From the NCBI GenBank assembly GCA_900470285.1, contig UCAG01000013.1, positions 26,537 through 90,536 on the forward strand: a stretch of 64,000 nt of DNA, written 5' to 3'. The notes under the pieces are model-generated. The model made no database searches, was not told the DNA's origin, and saw only the letters and a program-made list of their open reading frames with translations. Source of the DNA: Hyphomicrobiales bacterium (GTDB taxonomy: Bacteria > Pseudomonadota > Alphaproteobacteria > Rhizobiales > Rhizobiaceae). Positions 27,166 to 37,414 of the stretch are shown piece by piece; the stretch's first letter is position 1; each line of letters begins with the position of its first letter. A program made the translations under genes and the position numbers.

Positions 27166-28959
27166 ATGCCAGTCTATCGCGCGCCGGTTCAGGATACGCA
27201 GTTTATTCTGAATGATGTTTTGGGCGTCCAGTCCCGTAATGATCTGCCGTCCTATGCGGAAATGAGCGCAGACACGATCGAAGCCATTTTGCAGGAAGGC
27301 GCAAAGCTTGCCGAGCAGACCCTGTTCCCTGTCAATTACAGCGGCGACCGTGAAGGCTGCAAGCGTTTGCCAGATGCTTCCGTTAAGGTGCCGCAGGGTT
27401 TCAAAGAGGCCTATGATCAATATTGTGCCGGTGGCTGGGTAGGGCTGGCCGCACCGGAGGAATTCGGCGGTCAGGGGCTGCCCTATCTGCTCCATGCAGC
27501 GGTGGGTGAATATATGTCCTCTGCCAATATGGCGCTGATGATGTATCCGGGTCTGACGCAGGGCGCGATTGCCGCGATTATCACCCATGGTACTGACGAG
27601 CAAAAGCAGGCTTATCTGCCTAAGATGATTGAAGGTTGCTGGTCAGGCACCATGAACCTCACCGAACCGCATTGCGGTACGGATTTAGGTTTGCTGCGCA
27701 CTAAGGCTGTACCGCAGGCGGATGGCTCCTACAAGATTTCCGGTTCGAAGATTTTCATCTCCGCCGGTGAACATGGCATGACCGATAATATTATCCATCT
27801 GGTGCTGGCGCGTATTGAAGGCGCACCGGAAGGTAATAAAGGCATTTCGCTGTTTATTGTGCCGAAGTTCAATCTTGATGCCAATGGTGAAGCGGGCACA
27901 CGCAACGGCGTGACTTGCGGCTCCATTGAAGAAAAAATGGGCATTCACGGCAACTCAACTTGCGTGATGAATTATGATGACGCGACGGGCTTCCTGATCG
28001 GCGGTGAAAACAAAGGCCTGCGTGCCATGTTCACCATGATGAATGAAGCGCGTCTTGGCGTGGCATTGCAGGGTCTGTCGATTGCCGAAACTGCCTATCA
28101 GAATGCCGCTGACTATGCCCGTGATCGTTTGCAGGGACGGGCGCTGACCGGTGCGAAATATCCGGACAAAAAAGCTGATCCGATCATCGTGCATCCGGAT
28201 ATCCGCCGCACATTAATGACCATTCGCGCTTTTAATGAAGCTGGCCGTGCGCTGTTGCTGTCTACTGCTTTGCAGTCTGACATTGCGCATTATAGCAGTG
28301 ATGAAGCTGTCCGCGAATTAGCCGATGATCATGTCGGTCTGTTGACGCCGGTGCTGAAAGGTGTGCTGACCGATAAGGGCTTTGACCATGCGGTCATGGC
28401 GCAGCAGGTCTTTGGCGGGCATGGCTATATTGAAGAAAACGGCATGAGCCAGTATGTGCGCGACGCCCGTATCACCATGATCTATGAGGGTGCCAATGGT
28501 ATTCAGGCGCTGGATCTGGTGGGGCGCAAACTGCCTGCCAATGGCGGCCGTGCATTGATGGCCTATTTCAAGGAAATCGGCGATTTCTGTGAAGAAAACC
28601 GCGCAGATGAGGCGCTGTCTTTTTACACAAAACATTTGAAAAAAGGCCTGAATGATCTGCAGGGCGCATCCATGTGGCTGATGCAAAACGCGATGGCCAA
28701 TCCTGATAATGCCGGTGCTGCTTCAACAGATTATATGCATCTCTTTGGTCTGGTTGCTTTTGGTCATATGTGGGCAAAAATGGCGAAAGCTGCACAGGAA
28801 AAATTGAATGCCGGTGCCGGTGACAAAGCCTATTTTGAAGCTAAACTTGTCACAGCCCGTTTCTATATGGAGCGTATTATGCCGGAAACGCAATTGCGTC
28901 TGGCACGCATCCAGACCGGTGCCGATACGATGATGACACTGCCGGAAGATGCTTTTTAA
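27166..28959 (+). CDS. Acyl-CoA dehydrogenase (long form with extra C-terminal domain)
   Basis: 597 residues, longer than the usual 380-400 because of the C-terminal acyl-CoA dehydrogenase extension. FAD and substrate motifs are [17 protein letters not shown] and [14 protein letters not shown]. The predicted catalytic glutamate is in [17 protein letters not shown], where long-form enzymes carry it. It performs the first, FAD-linked step of beta-oxidation. First gene of an operon with thiolase (53 bases downstream) and hydratase/dehydrogenase. A GGAGG ribosome-binding site precedes the ATG. Confidence 0.93.
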   Translation: MPVYRAPVQDTQFILNDVLGVQSRNDLPSYAEMSADTIEAILQEGAKLAEQTLFPVNYSGDREGCKRLPDASVKVPQGFKEAYDQYCAGGWVGLAAPEEFGGQGLPYLLHAAVGEYMSSANMALMMYPGLTQGAIAAIITHGTDEQKQAYLPKMIEGCWSGTMNLTEPHCGTDLGLLRTKAVPQADGSYKISGSKIFISAGEHGMTDNIIHLVLARIEGAPEGNKGISLFIVPKFNLDANGEAGTRNGVTCGSIEEKMGIHGNSTCVMNYDDATGFLIGGENKGLRAMFTMMNEARLGVALQGLSIAETAYQNAADYARDRLQGRALTGAKYPDKKADPIIVHPDIRRTLMTIRAFNEAGRALLLSTALQSDIAHYSSDEAVRELADDHVGLLTPVLKGVLTDKGFDHAVMAQQVFGGHGYIEENGMSQYVRDARITMIYEGANGIQALDLVGRKLPANGGRALMAYFKEIGDFCEENRADEALSFYTKHLKKGLNDLQGASMWLMQNAMANPDNAGAASTDYMHLFGLVAFGHMWAKMAKAAQEKLNAGAGDKAYFEAKLVTARFYMERIMPETQLRLARIQTGADTMMTLPEDAF

Positions 28960-29011
28960 GAAACGCAGAGAGCGTCTTAAAAAGTTGGAAAAGTTGGGAG
29001 TTAATTGAACT

Positions 29012-30220
29012 ATGGCTGATGCTTTTATTTATGATCATGTGCGCACTCCACGCGGCCGCGGCAAGAAAGACGGGAGTCTTCATGAGGTGCCTGCGGTGCG
29101 CCTTGGTGCTAAAGTGCTGGAAGCCCTGCGTGATCGCAACGGCATTGATACTGCAAAAGTAGACGATATTATTTTCGGCTGTGTTGATCCGGTTGGTGAA
29201 GCCGGTGCGGTTATTCCGCGCTCGGCTGCTTTTGAAGCCGGATATGATTTCAAAGCGCCGGGTATGCAGATTTCGCGCTTCTGTGCCTCCGGTTTGGATG
29301 CCGTTAATCTCGCCGCAGCCAAAATTGCAGGCGGTACGGATGAGCTGGTGATTGCCGGTGGTGTGGAAAGCATGTCCCGCGTCGGTATGGGTATGTCCGG
29401 CGGCGCTTGGTATATGGATCCGTCGGTTGGTTTTCCGGGCTGGTTCATGCCGCAGGGCGTATCCGCTGATCTGATCGCCACCAAATATGGCTTCTCCCGT
29501 GAGGATGTGGATGCTTATGCGGTGGAAAGTCAGCGTCGCGCGGGTGAGAGCTGGAAGAAGGGCTACTTCAAAAACTCGGTCATTCCCATCAAGGATATTA
29601 ATGGCCTGACCATTCTTGACCATGACGAGCATATGCGCCCGACCACTGATCTGGCAGCGCTTTCCGGCCTTAATCCGTCTTTCGTGATGCCGGGAGAAAT
29701 GGGCGGCTTTAATGCTGTCGGTATTCAGGCGCATCCTGAAGTTGAAACCATTAATCACGTGCACCATGCCGGTAACTCCTCAGGGATTGTCGATGGTGCT
29801 GCAGGGGTACTGGTCGGCTCCAAACGTGCAGGTAAAATGCTCGACATTAAACCGCGTGCCCGCATCCGTGCTTTCACCAATATCGGCTCCGATCCGGCGT
29901 TGATGCTGACCGGTCCTGTGGATGTGACAGAAAAACTGCTTGAACGTGCAAAAATGAAGCTCTCGGATATTGATCTGTTCGAGCTGAATGAGGCTTTCGC
30001 GGCGGTGGTACTGCGTTACATGCAGGCCTTTAATATTCCGCATAGCAAAATCAATGTGAACGGCGGTGCGATTGCTATGGGGCATCCTCTGGGTGCAACC
30101 GGTGCGATGATCCTCGGCACCGTGCTTGATGAACTGGAACGGCGTGATCTCAATACAGCACTGGTTACCCTGTGTATCGGTGCAGGTATGGGCACGGCAA
30201 CCATCATTGAGCGTGTGTGA
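29012..30220 (+). CDS. fadA: Acetyl-CoA acyltransferase (3-ketoacyl-CoA thiolase, FadA type)
   Basis: 402 residues of the thiolase family. The nucleophilic cysteine lies in [11 protein letters not shown] (about residue 90), the catalytic histidine in [15 protein letters not shown], and the second cysteine in CIGAGMGTA. It cleaves 3-ketoacyl-CoA to acetyl-CoA and a shortened acyl-CoA, the last step of beta-oxidation. It lies between the dehydrogenase and the bifunctional enzyme, and its stop is 14 bases from the next ATG. Confidence 0.93.
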   Translation: MADAFIYDHVRTPRGRGKKDGSLHEVPAVRLGAKVLEALRDRNGIDTAKVDDIIFGCVDPVGEAGAVIPRSAAFEAGYDFKAPGMQISRFCASGLDAVNLAAAKIAGGTDELVIAGGVESMSRVGMGMSGGAWYMDPSVGFPGWFMPQGVSADLIATKYGFSREDVDAYAVESQRRAGESWKKGYFKNSVIPIKDINGLTILDHDEHMRPTTDLAALSGLNPSFVMPGEMGGFNAVGIQAHPEVETINHVHHAGNSSGIVDGAAGVLVGSKRAGKMLDIKPRARIRAFTNIGSDPALMLTGPVDVTEKLLERAKMKLSDIDLFELNEAFAAVVLRYMQAFNIPHSKINVNGGAIAMGHPLGATGAMILGTVLDELERRDLNTALVTLCIGAGMGTATIIERV

Positions 30221-30234
30221 GGGAGGGTAGTCCA

Positions 30235-32451
30235 ATGACAAATTACAAGAATTTTAAAGTTGAAACCGGCGCAGACGGTATTGCTGTTGTCACATGGAAC
30301 ATGCCTGACAAAAGCATGAATGTGCTGACCGAAGAAGTACTGACCGAACTCGACAAGATTATCGATCAGGTTGTGGCAGATGGCACGATTAAAGGCGCGG
30401 TGATTACGTCCGGCAAGGATACATTCTCTGGTGGTGCCGACCTCACCATGATGCAGGAAATGCTGGCGCGTTTCAAAAAAGAGCAGAAGCAGGATGCTGA
30501 CAAAGCTGTCCAGAACCTGTTTGACAATGTCGGTCGAATGACCGGCCTGTATCGTAAGCTGGAAACCTGCGGCAAACCTTGGGTCTCAGCAATCAACGGT
30601 ACCTGCATGGGCGGTGCGCTGGAACTGTCGCTGGCTTGTCATGGTCGTGTGGTTTCCGATGCGGAAGGCGTGAAACTGGCGCTGCCGGAAGTGAAGGTCG
30701 GCCTGTTCCCGGGCGCCGGTGGTACGCAGCGCGTGCCGCGTCTGGTCAACCAGCAGGATGCCCTGCAGATGATGACCACCGGTTCGAGCCTGACTGCTGC
30801 CCGCGCTAAAGGCATGGGACTGGTGCATGAGGTGGCTTCGGCGAAGAAGCTGGTGGAAACCGCCAAGAAAATGATCCGTAACGGGCTGAAACCGGTGCAA
30901 CCTTGGGATGAGAAGGGCTTTAAACTGCCGGGTGGTGCGATTTATTCTGCAGCCGGTGCCAATCTCTGGCCTGCGGCAACGGCTATTCTGCGTCGCGAAA
31001 CTTCCGGCAATTATCCGGCAGCACTGACCATTCTCAAATGCGTTTATGAAGGTCTGCTGGTGCCGTTCGATACCGGCCTGAAGATTGAACAGCGCTATTT
31101 CACGCATATTCTGCAGACCACAGAAGCGCAATCGATGATCCGCTCACTGTTCGTATCCCTGCAGGAGTTGAACAAAGGAGCACGCCGTCCGGAAGGCATC
31201 AAGCCAACCAAGTTCAAGAAAATCGGCGTGATCGGTGCCGGTTTTATGGGCGCAGGTATTGCCTATGTCACGGCCAAAGCCGGTATTCCGGTGGTTTTGA
31301 TCGACCGTAATCTGGAAGCAGCGGAAAAAGGCAAAGCCCATTCTGCCGATCTGATTGCCAAAGAGATGCAGAAAGGCCGGATGACAGCAGAAGATAAAGA
31401 CAAGCTGCTGGCATTGATTACGCCATCTGCCGATTATGCGGCGCTGGATGGTGCCGATCTGGTGATTGAAGCTGTTTTTGAAGATCGCGGCGTCAAGCAG
31501 GCGGCAACCGAACAGGCAGAAGCGGTGCTGGGGCAGAATGCAATTTTTGCATCCAATACTTCAACCCTGCCGATTACCGGTCTTGCCAAAGTCTCACAGC
31601 GTCCGAAAAACTTCATCGGTCTGCACTTCTTCTCACCTGTTGATAAGATGATGCTGGTTGAAGTGATTATGGGCAAGAAGACGGGCGAAAAGGCGCTGGC
31701 AACGGCACTGGATTATGTGCGTGCCATCAAGAAAACGCCGATTGTCGTCAATGATACACGCGGTTTCTACGTCAATCGTTGTGTACTGCGTTATATGTCT
31801 GAAGCCTATAATATGCTGGTGGAAGGCGTGCCGCCAGTAATGATCGAAAATGCCGCCAAAATGGCCGGTATGCCGGTCGGGCCGCTGGCACTCAATGATG
31901 AGACAGCGATTGATCTGTCGCAGAAAATTCTCAAGGCAACGCTGGCTGATCTGGGTGACAAGGCCGTTGATCCGCGCCATGTCGAACTGGTCAATACGCT
32001 GGTGGATAAATATGACCGCCTCGGCCGCAAGAACGGCAAAGGCTTCTATGATTATCCGGCGCGGCCTGCCAAGAAACATCTGTGGCCTGAGCTGAGCACC
32101 CTTTATCCGCAACAGGATGCAGACAAGGTGGATGTGGAAGTGCTGAAACAGCGTTTCCTCGTCACTATCGCTCTGGAAGCGGCCCGTGTGATGGAAGAGG
32201 GCATTGTGACCGATCCGCGTGAAGCCGATGTCGGCTCCATTCTTGCTTTCGGTTTTGCACCTTATACCGGCGGTACGCTGTCTTACATCGATGGTATGGG
32301 CGCCAAAGCTTTCGTGAAACTGGCGAAAAAGCTGCAGAAGGATTACGGCGCGCAGTTCAAGGCACCGAAACTCCTGACCGACATGGCGGATAATGGTGAA
32401 ACATTTTATCAGCGTTTCAACCCCTATAAGGCCGCTGATAAAGCTGCTTAA
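30235..32451 (+). CDS. Bifunctional enoyl-CoA hydratase / 3-hydroxyacyl-CoA dehydrogenase (FadB/FadJ type)
   Basis: About 738 residues from the ATG at 30235 (GGGAGGG ribosome-binding site); a GTG at 30217 overlaps the thiolase stop and is less likely. The N-terminal crotonase domain has SGGADLTMM and the oxyanion-hole [12 protein letters not shown]; its catalytic glutamate region is [17 protein letters not shown]. The dehydrogenase domain starts at [20 protein letters not shown] (NAD-binding) and has a [14 protein letters not shown] segment. Two C-terminal helical domains follow. It carries out steps two and three of beta-oxidation and probably assembles with the thiolase. Confidence 0.93.
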   Translation: MTNYKNFKVETGADGIAVVTWNMPDKSMNVLTEEVLTELDKIIDQVVADGTIKGAVITSGKDTFSGGADLTMMQEMLARFKKEQKQDADKAVQNLFDNVGRMTGLYRKLETCGKPWVSAINGTCMGGALELSLACHGRVVSDAEGVKLALPEVKVGLFPGAGGTQRVPRLVNQQDALQMMTTGSSLTAARAKGMGLVHEVASAKKLVETAKKMIRNGLKPVQPWDEKGFKLPGGAIYSAAGANLWPAATAILRRETSGNYPAALTILKCVYEGLLVPFDTGLKIEQRYFTHILQTTEAQSMIRSLFVSLQELNKGARRPEGIKPTKFKKIGVIGAGFMGAGIAYVTAKAGIPVVLIDRNLEAAEKGKAHSADLIAKEMQKGRMTAEDKDKLLALITPSADYAALDGADLVIEAVFEDRGVKQAATEQAEAVLGQNAIFASNTSTLPITGLAKVSQRPKNFIGLHFFSPVDKMMLVEVIMGKKTGEKALATALDYVRAIKKTPIVVNDTRGFYVNRCVLRYMSEAYNMLVEGVPPVMIENAAKMAGMPVGPLALNDETAIDLSQKILKATLADLGDKAVDPRHVELVNTLVDKYDRLGRKNGKGFYDYPARPAKKHLWPELSTLYPQQDADKVDVEVLKQRFLVTIALEAARVMEEGIVTDPREADVGSILAFGFAPYTGGTLSYIDGMGAKAFVKLAKKLQKDYGAQFKAPKLLTDMADNGETFYQRFNPYKAADKAA

Positions 32452-32476
32452 CACGTAGTTTTGATCACTCATGATA

Positions 32477-32513
32477 AAAATGGCGCGGATATCTCTGCGC
32501 CATTTTCGTTTTT
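32477..32513 (+). terminator. Intrinsic terminator of the beta-oxidation operon
   Basis: The stem AAAATGGCGC (32477-32486) pairs with 32497-32506 and is followed by TTTTCGTTTTTGTT, 26 bases after the stop codon at 32451. Confidence 0.85.
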
Positions 32514-32575
32514 GTTGATGTTCTGATGTATGAGCTGGGTTATACTTGCGAGGATTTTATTCCTTCGGATGGCTT

Positions 32576-32854
32576 ATGTTTACCCATGCAGAACTCTGGT
32601 CAGCCATTGATATAGTGGCAAAACGGGCGCAATTAACGCCATCCGGTCTGGCACGGCGTGCCGGTCTTGACCCGACGACGTTTAATAGGTCCAAGCGTTT
32701 CGCGGCAGATGGCAGACCGCGCTGGCCGTCAACGGAATCTCTGGCTAAAATCCTTGAGGTTACTGCAATGGATGTGATGACATTCGCGCAATTGCTGACA
32801 GGCGAAAAATCCATTAACGCGCAGCAGAAGAAGCATGACAATGAACAGGAGTAA
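32576..32854 (+). CDS. HTH-only XRE-like regulator (truncated S24-repressor type)
   Basis: About 92 residues from the ATG at 32576. A helix-turn-helix with LTPSGLARRAGLDPTTFNRS and RPRWPSTESLAKILE closely resembles the N-terminal domain of the rhizobial LexA/CI-like repressors, which normally carry a C-terminal S24 autopeptidase domain. Here the protein ends soon after the HTH in a charged tail (QQKKHDNEQE) and has no S24 part. The next gene starts 3 bases later, so the two are coupled. It may be a constitutive DNA-binding protein or a remnant of a larger regulator. No frameshifted S24 sequence was seen downstream. Confidence 0.75.
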   Translation: MFTHAELWSAIDIVAKRAQLTPSGLARRAGLDPTTFNRSKRFAADGRPRWPSTESLAKILEVTAMDVMTFAQLLTGEKSINAQQKKHDNEQE

Positions 32855-32856
32855 GT

Positions 32857-33798
32857 ATGCGTAAACCGGCGACCCTTCGGACAATCCTGCCGCCGATCCT
32901 TGCTTTCAGTGTTGGTGCTACTTTATTTGCCGCTTATGTTGCCCCGTTTTACGGCGCGCTTGATCGTGAATCAGGCAGCGGTGAAACCGGTATTGTCGTC
33001 GAAAATTTCGATTTGCCGGAAGATATGCCGCCGGAGCGTTTGCCGTCCGGTACACTTACCGGATCTTCAGAAGGCGAAGAAAACAGCTCGCAACCGGATG
33101 ATCCTTTGCCTGATGTTTCCGGTGAAATGCAGAATAAGCCTCTGGAGCGCGTAGACTCGCGCCCGCCTTTGAGCGATCTGGGGTTGGCTACGCCGGTGCA
33201 GGAAAAAACACCTGAGGCAACACAATCCGGGAAACAGGCTGAAGAACAGGCGGCGGCAGGTGGTTTGTTCTATCGTCCTGTCGCATTGGCTGCAGGCAGA
33301 CTGGCGGTGGGCAATCGCACGATCGAGCTGAACGGCATTGATATTGTTGAACCCGATGCATCCTGTTCCGATGTGAATGGTGACGTCTGGCAATGCGGTA
33401 TGCAGGCGCGCACAGCATTTCGCTCATGGCTGCGTGGCCGTGCAGTCAGCTGCAACATGGATGGTGTTGAGCAAAATCAGGAGCTGATGCGCACGAGTTG
33501 TACATTGGCGGGAACGGATGTTGCACGCTGGCTGGTAGAGAATGGCTGGGCGCGGGCAACTTTCGGCGGCCAGTATGCAGACAGTCAGACACAGGCTGAA
33601 AAAATGCTGCTCGGTGTTTTTGGCCGCAAACCGGTAGCGGATATGCCGCAAAGCTCCGGTGATAATCCGGCAGGTATCATGCCTGCACCTTCATTGCCTG
33701 CGGACAATACAATGCCTGATGTTACTGCGCCTGAAGCCACTACGCCGGCACAACCGGTTGCGCCGGACTTGCCGTTTCCACCTGCGCCTCAGCAGTAA
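32857..33798 (+). CDS. Membrane-anchored SNase-fold (thermonuclease-like) protein, likely non-catalytic
   Basis: 313 residues. An N-terminal signal anchor (about 12-32) precedes an acidic, Pro-rich linker (about 40-135). A domain at about 145-255 aligns by pattern with staphylococcal-nuclease-like proteins: IELNGIDIVEPD, CGMQARTAFRSWLRG, then DVARWLVENGWARA. A Pro/Ala-rich tail (about 260-313) closes it. The arginine-rich and glutamate positions needed for catalysis (for example a YGR-type motif) are not evident, and four cysteines suggest disulfides in the periplasm. It probably binds rather than cuts. Coupled to the HTH protein upstream; ends at a bidirectional terminator. Confidence 0.75.
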   Translation: MRKPATLRTILPPILAFSVGATLFAAYVAPFYGALDRESGSGETGIVVENFDLPEDMPPERLPSGTLTGSSEGEENSSQPDDPLPDVSGEMQNKPLERVDSRPPLSDLGLATPVQEKTPEATQSGKQAEEQAAAGGLFYRPVALAAGRLAVGNRTIELNGIDIVEPDASCSDVNGDVWQCGMQARTAFRSWLRGRAVSCNMDGVEQNQELMRTSCTLAGTDVARWLVENGWARATFGGQYADSQTQAEKMLLGVFGRKPVADMPQSSGDNPAGIMPAPSLPADNTMPDVTAPEATTPAQPVAPDLPFPPAPQQ

Positions 33799-33803
33799 AA
33801 TAT

Positions 33804-33840
33804 AAAAAAGCCGCGTTTCAGAAACGCGGCTTTTTCTTTT
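33804..33840. terminator. Bidirectional intrinsic terminator between convergent genes
   Basis: The strong stem AAAGCCGCGTTTC/GAAACGCGGCTTT has an A-run on its left and a T-run on its right, so it can stop transcription from both the SNase-like gene and lysK. Confidence 0.9.
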
Positions 33841-33853
33841 TTATTTTGAAGTC

Positions 33854-35503
33854 TCAGGCGCGTTTCAGTGCCTCGGCAATCAGGCCGCGTGTTTCATCAA
33901 TGCCGTAAAGCGCTACGAAAGAACCAAAGCGCGGGCCGCGTTCCTGTCCGATCAGCACTTCATAGAGCATCTGGAAGAACGAGACAGACACACCAGGGCC
34001 ACCATCAGGGCTCTTCTTATTGTGATCCTGATAGCGCTCAATCACGCGGGCCACATCCAGAATAGCATTCTGAATTGTTGTGCCGTCTGCACCGGTTTCC
34101 AGAGCAGTGAGCGCCTGATCAAGATGGCGCAGGGCCTGCTGTTCAACTTCATCCGGCGCACGGAATTTCTTGCTCGGCTTCACGAAATCATTGAAGTAGC
34201 GAATGGCATATTCCACCAGAGCATTGAGCTCCGGATGGGTTGCCGGAGATGCGCCCGGTGCATAACGCGAGATGAAGCCCCACAAAGTGCTGGCATTTTC
34301 CGCATTGGATGCACTGACAAGATTCAGCAGCATGGCAAACGGCACCGGCAGATCAACCTTTGGCGGATTGCCGTAATGCTGATGCCAGACCGGATTGTTC
34401 AGACGGGCTGCCCAATCTTGTTTTTCATAGGCCGCCAGATAGGTGAAATATTCATCCACGGCTTTCGGGATGACGTCGAAATACAGCTTTTTCGCTGTTC
34501 TCGGCTTCTGGAACATATACAGGCCGAGGCTTTCGGTCGGTGCATAGGTCAGCCATTCATCAATGCTGATGCCATTGCCTTTTGACTTGGAAATCTTTTG
34601 GCCGAGATCGTCGAGGAACAGTTCATACACGAAATGCTCCGGCGCACGACCACCAAGAATTTCACAAATCTTGTCATAGATTGTCTGGTTGGTCTGGTGA
34701 TCTTTACCAAACATTTCAAAGTCAACGCCCAGCGCTGCCCAACGCATGCCGAAGTCCGGCTTCCACTGCAGTTTCACATTGCCACCGGTGACCGGCAGTG
34801 TTGTTTCCACGCCGTTTTCATCGTCAAATGTGATGGTGCCGGCTTTCGCGTCAACCTTTTTCATTGGTACGTAAAGCACACGACCGGTGGTAGGCGAAAT
34901 CGGCAGGAACGGGCTGTAAGTGGCGCGGCGCTCTTCACCCAGTGTCGGCAGCATCACGGCCATGATGTCGTCGTAACGCTCAACGGCACGCAACAGAACC
35001 TCGTCAAAGCGACCGGACTTGTAATAGTCGGTCGCACTTGCAAATTCATAGTCAAAGCTGAAGGTGTCGAGGAACCGGCAGAACATGGTGTTGTTGTGAT
35101 CGGCAAAGCTCTTATAGTCGCCGCCAAAGGGATTTGGTACGGCTGACAGTGGTAACTGCAAGTACGGCTCGAGTGCTGTACGATCCGGAACATTATCCGG
35201 AATTTTACGCATGCCGTCCAGATCATCCGAGAAGCAGATGATCTTGGTTTTAACCTTATCTTCGGTCAGAACGCGGAATGCATGGCGCACCATGGATGTA
35301 CGGGCAACTTCGCCGAAAGTACCGATATGCGGCAGACCGGACGGACCATAGCCGGTTTCGAAAATCACGACCTCGGGAAAGCCGGTTTTCTCGTACCGTT
35401 TTATAATTTTCCGAGCCTCTTCAAAGGGCCACGCTTTCGCCTGTGCTGCTGCCGCAATCAGGTCGGGCGCAAGGTCGATGTGGTTTGAGCGGTCGGTTGT
35501 CAT
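33854..35503 (-). CDS. lysK: Lysyl-tRNA synthetase, class I
   Basis: 549 residues with a class I Rossmann catalytic domain. The HIGH-like motif GLPHIGTF lies at about 56-63 and the KMSKS-like motif KISKSKG at about 303-309. The class I LysRS anticodon-binding alpha-helical cage forms the C terminus. It charges tRNA-Lys. Most bacteria use the unrelated class II enzyme; alphaproteobacteria, spirochaetes and archaea use this form. It is transcribed alone, towards the shared terminator. Confidence 0.96.
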   Translation of the reverse strand: MTTDRSNHIDLAPDLIAAAAQAKAWPFEEARKIIKRYEKTGFPEVVIFETGYGPSGLPHIGTFGEVARTSMVRHAFRVLTEDKVKTKIICFSDDLDGMRKIPDNVPDRTALEPYLQLPLSAVPNPFGGDYKSFADHNNTMFCRFLDTFSFDYEFASATDYYKSGRFDEVLLRAVERYDDIMAVMLPTLGEERRATYSPFLPISPTTGRVLYVPMKKVDAKAGTITFDDENGVETTLPVTGGNVKLQWKPDFGMRWAALGVDFEMFGKDHQTNQTIYDKICEILGGRAPEHFVYELFLDDLGQKISKSKGNGISIDEWLTYAPTESLGLYMFQKPRTAKKLYFDVIPKAVDEYFTYLAAYEKQDWAARLNNPVWHQHYGNPPKVDLPVPFAMLLNLVSASNAENASTLWGFISRYAPGASPATHPELNALVEYAIRYFNDFVKPSKKFRAPDEVEQQALRHLDQALTALETGADGTTIQNAILDVARVIERYQDHNKKSPDGGPGVSVSFFQMLYEVLIGQERGPRFGSFVALYGIDETRGLIAEALKRA

Positions 35504-35786
35504 AATATCTTTCCTGATAGGAGGTGCTGGTTTGAAAATATCCGCACTTTTTTACGGGTGCGGATAGACAGGTCTATGGTGAGACGCGGGTTTCGTCAAT
35601 GCGGTGCTGTGCTTTCTTTGCAAGCGCTGGGGGATATGATGCGCTTTCTTCGTAAGTGCAGGGGTGTAATGCAAAAATGATGGGGGTTGTGTGCATTATC
35701 CTCAGGCTGAAATGCAGTTGAACACTTGTTAAGCCCTATGGAATAGTTTCAAAGTCATAAAAAAGCCGATGCAGGAGTTCTTGGAA

Positions 35787-36194
35787 ATGAAAATCACGCC
35801 GCAGGATGCGCTGATCTATATTATGGTAACGGTTTCAGCTGCGGATACGCGGATGACAGATGCAGAATTGTCCTCCATCGGAAATCTTGTGCATCGCCTG
35901 CCGGTTTTTACCGGCTTTGATGACGAAAGAGTGCCGGAAATTGCCGAGCGTTGCTATGAATTGCTGACCAAGGATGATGGTCTGGATCGTATTCTTGATA
36001 TTGCCCATCAGGCCCTGCCGGAAAAACTCTATGAAACAGCCTATGCTCTGGCTGTTGAAGTGGCTGCTGCCGACCTGCATGTTGAACAGGAAGAACTGGC
36101 ATTCCTGCAACTGATGCGTGATTTGTGGAATCTTGATGAACTGAGCGTTGCTGCCATTGAGCGCAGTGCGCGCGTGCGTTTCCGCAAGTTGTAA
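35787..36194 (+). CDS. TerB-family protein (tellurite-resistance-like helical domain)
   Basis: About 135 residues from the ATG at 35787, with CAGGAG at a good distance; an upstream ATG at 35769 lies on that ribosome-binding site. It is nearly all helical. The two short acidic motifs typical of TerB domains, SAADTRMTDAEL and AAADLHVEQEELAFLQ, could bind a divalent metal. No other ter genes are present, so tellurite resistance should not be assumed. It is convergent with the next gene across a terminator. Confidence 0.8.
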   Translation: MKITPQDALIYIMVTVSAADTRMTDAELSSIGNLVHRLPVFTGFDDERVPEIAERCYELLTKDDGLDRILDIAHQALPEKLYETAYALAVEVAAADLHVEQEELAFLQLMRDLWNLDELSVAAIERSARVRFRKL

Positions 36195-36201
36195 TCAGGT
36201 G

Positions 36202-36238
36202 ATGAGCGCATCCTTTTTTGAGATGCGCTTATTTTTTC
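36202..36238 (+). terminator. Intrinsic terminator between TerB-like and binding-protein genes
   Basis: AGCGCATC (36205-36212) pairs with GATGCGCT (36222-36229) and is followed by TTATTTTTTCTT. The reverse strand has only a weaker T-run inside the loop. Confidence 0.7.
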
Positions 36239-37135
36239 TTAATAGAAGTCGACCGGAAAATAGCGCAGATACAGGTCGTCTAAAACACCTTTGCGCTCCA
36301 ATGCATTGAGTGCATTATTGAAGGTGAGACGCAGGTCAGCATCCTGCTTGCGCAACGCAATTGTCATTCCCTGTCCGAGAAATTCCGGTGCCGGATAGGT
36401 GCCGCCTATAAAGCGGCAGCAGGAGCCGTCCGGTGCTGCATTATCACCTGAGATTGTGGTCGGGTTCATCCAGAGCGACAGGCTCATCGCATCACCGAAA
36501 AGCAGCGGAATTTTGCCATCCCTGAGATCCTTATAGAGAAGCTCGCTGCTGCTATAAGGGCTGCTTTTTGCTTTCGGGAAGTAGGCTTTCAGCAAGGCTT
36601 CATGGGCGGAACCGGCGAGAACGCCAACGGTTTGCTCGTCAGGTGAAAAGTTCTTATCGGCCAGTTTCGATGTTTTTGCAGTTGCAAAGCGGGCAGGGAG
36701 GCTGAAATAAGCGCGGGTGAAGCTGAGAGTGGTACGTTTTTCCCGATCCGGTGTCAGTCCGGCAATCAGCACATCGGTTTCATTTTTCTGCAAAGCGGGA
36801 AGCAGCTCATTCCACGGGCGGGCTTCGATCAGGCAGCGGCTGGTGATCGCCAGCTCCTGACAAAGCGCACGGATCAAATCAATATGATAACCGCTCAGCC
36901 GTCCTTGAGGGGAAAGACTGTTAAAGGGCGGAAAATCTGTGCCGGTAAGGAAACGTATCTGTGTTCTTTGTGAAATATCCGGTTTTGCCGGTTTCTGGTC
37001 GTCTCCTGCCAGATAAGGCGGAGCAGCGTAGGCGATTGCAATGCCGGTAGCGGATATTAACAGGGTCGCAGAGCAGGCAGCTGCGCAATAGTTTAACGCC
37101 CGCTTGAGCAGGGCGGAAATAGTATCATTGCGCAT
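36239..37135 (-). CDS. Orphan amino acid ABC-type substrate-binding protein
   Basis: 298 residues of the SBP_bac_3 family. A hydrophobic N-terminal export signal (about 18-38) precedes the ligand-binding folds, with FLTGTDFPPFNSL, GYHIDLIRALCQEL and KNETDVLIAGLTPDREKRTTLSFT. Two cysteines (GSCCRF) are adjacent. There is no permease or ATPase nearby, so it either works with a transporter encoded elsewhere or acts as a sensor. It differs clearly from the two binding proteins at 1104 and 4279. Confidence 0.85.
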   Translation of the reverse strand: MRNDTISALLKRALNYCAAACSATLLISATGIAIAYAAPPYLAGDDQKPAKPDISQRTQIRFLTGTDFPPFNSLSPQGRLSGYHIDLIRALCQELAITSRCLIEARPWNELLPALQKNETDVLIAGLTPDREKRTTLSFTRAYFSLPARFATAKTSKLADKNFSPDEQTVGVLAGSAHEALLKAYFPKAKSSPYSSSELLYKDLRDGKIPLLFGDAMSLSLWMNPTTISGDNAAPDGSCCRFIGGTYPAPEFLGQGMTIALRKQDADLRLTFNNALNALERKGVLDDLYLRYFPVDFY

Positions 37136-37414
37136 TGACTGGCTGCAGCTCCTGTCGGTTTATTCGAATTTTGCTCAGTATAAAATTTTCTCTCCTTTAT
37201 AGAAAGTAGAACCTGCATGAACAATAAATTTATTTTTAAACAATGATTAATGTTGGTATTATTGAAATTTAATGATTTGTATATTGTATTTTTTACAGTT
37301 GATATTTTTTAAAGATTATTATTATTGTTAATTTATCGTAAATTTCAAAATATATTTGTTTTGTTGCTTCTAATTTAATTGAGTTGATTTTGGTTAAATA
37401 TTCGCGGGGGCGAA

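Noticed and set aside
26914..27603. 229-codon minus-strand open frame upstream of and inside the acyl-CoA dehydrogenase gene
   Set aside because: It mainly mirrors the dehydrogenase gene and shows no domain or ribosome-binding site.
28877..29767. 296-codon minus-strand open frame
   Set aside because: Antisense to the thiolase and acyl-CoA dehydrogenase genes; no recognisable domain.
31633..32472. 279-codon minus-strand open frame
   Set aside because: Antisense to the hydratase/dehydrogenase gene; composition typical of a shadow frame.
35787..36194. Tellurite resistance function for the TerB-like gene
   Set aside because: No other ter genes are near, and TerB domains occur in many unrelated proteins.
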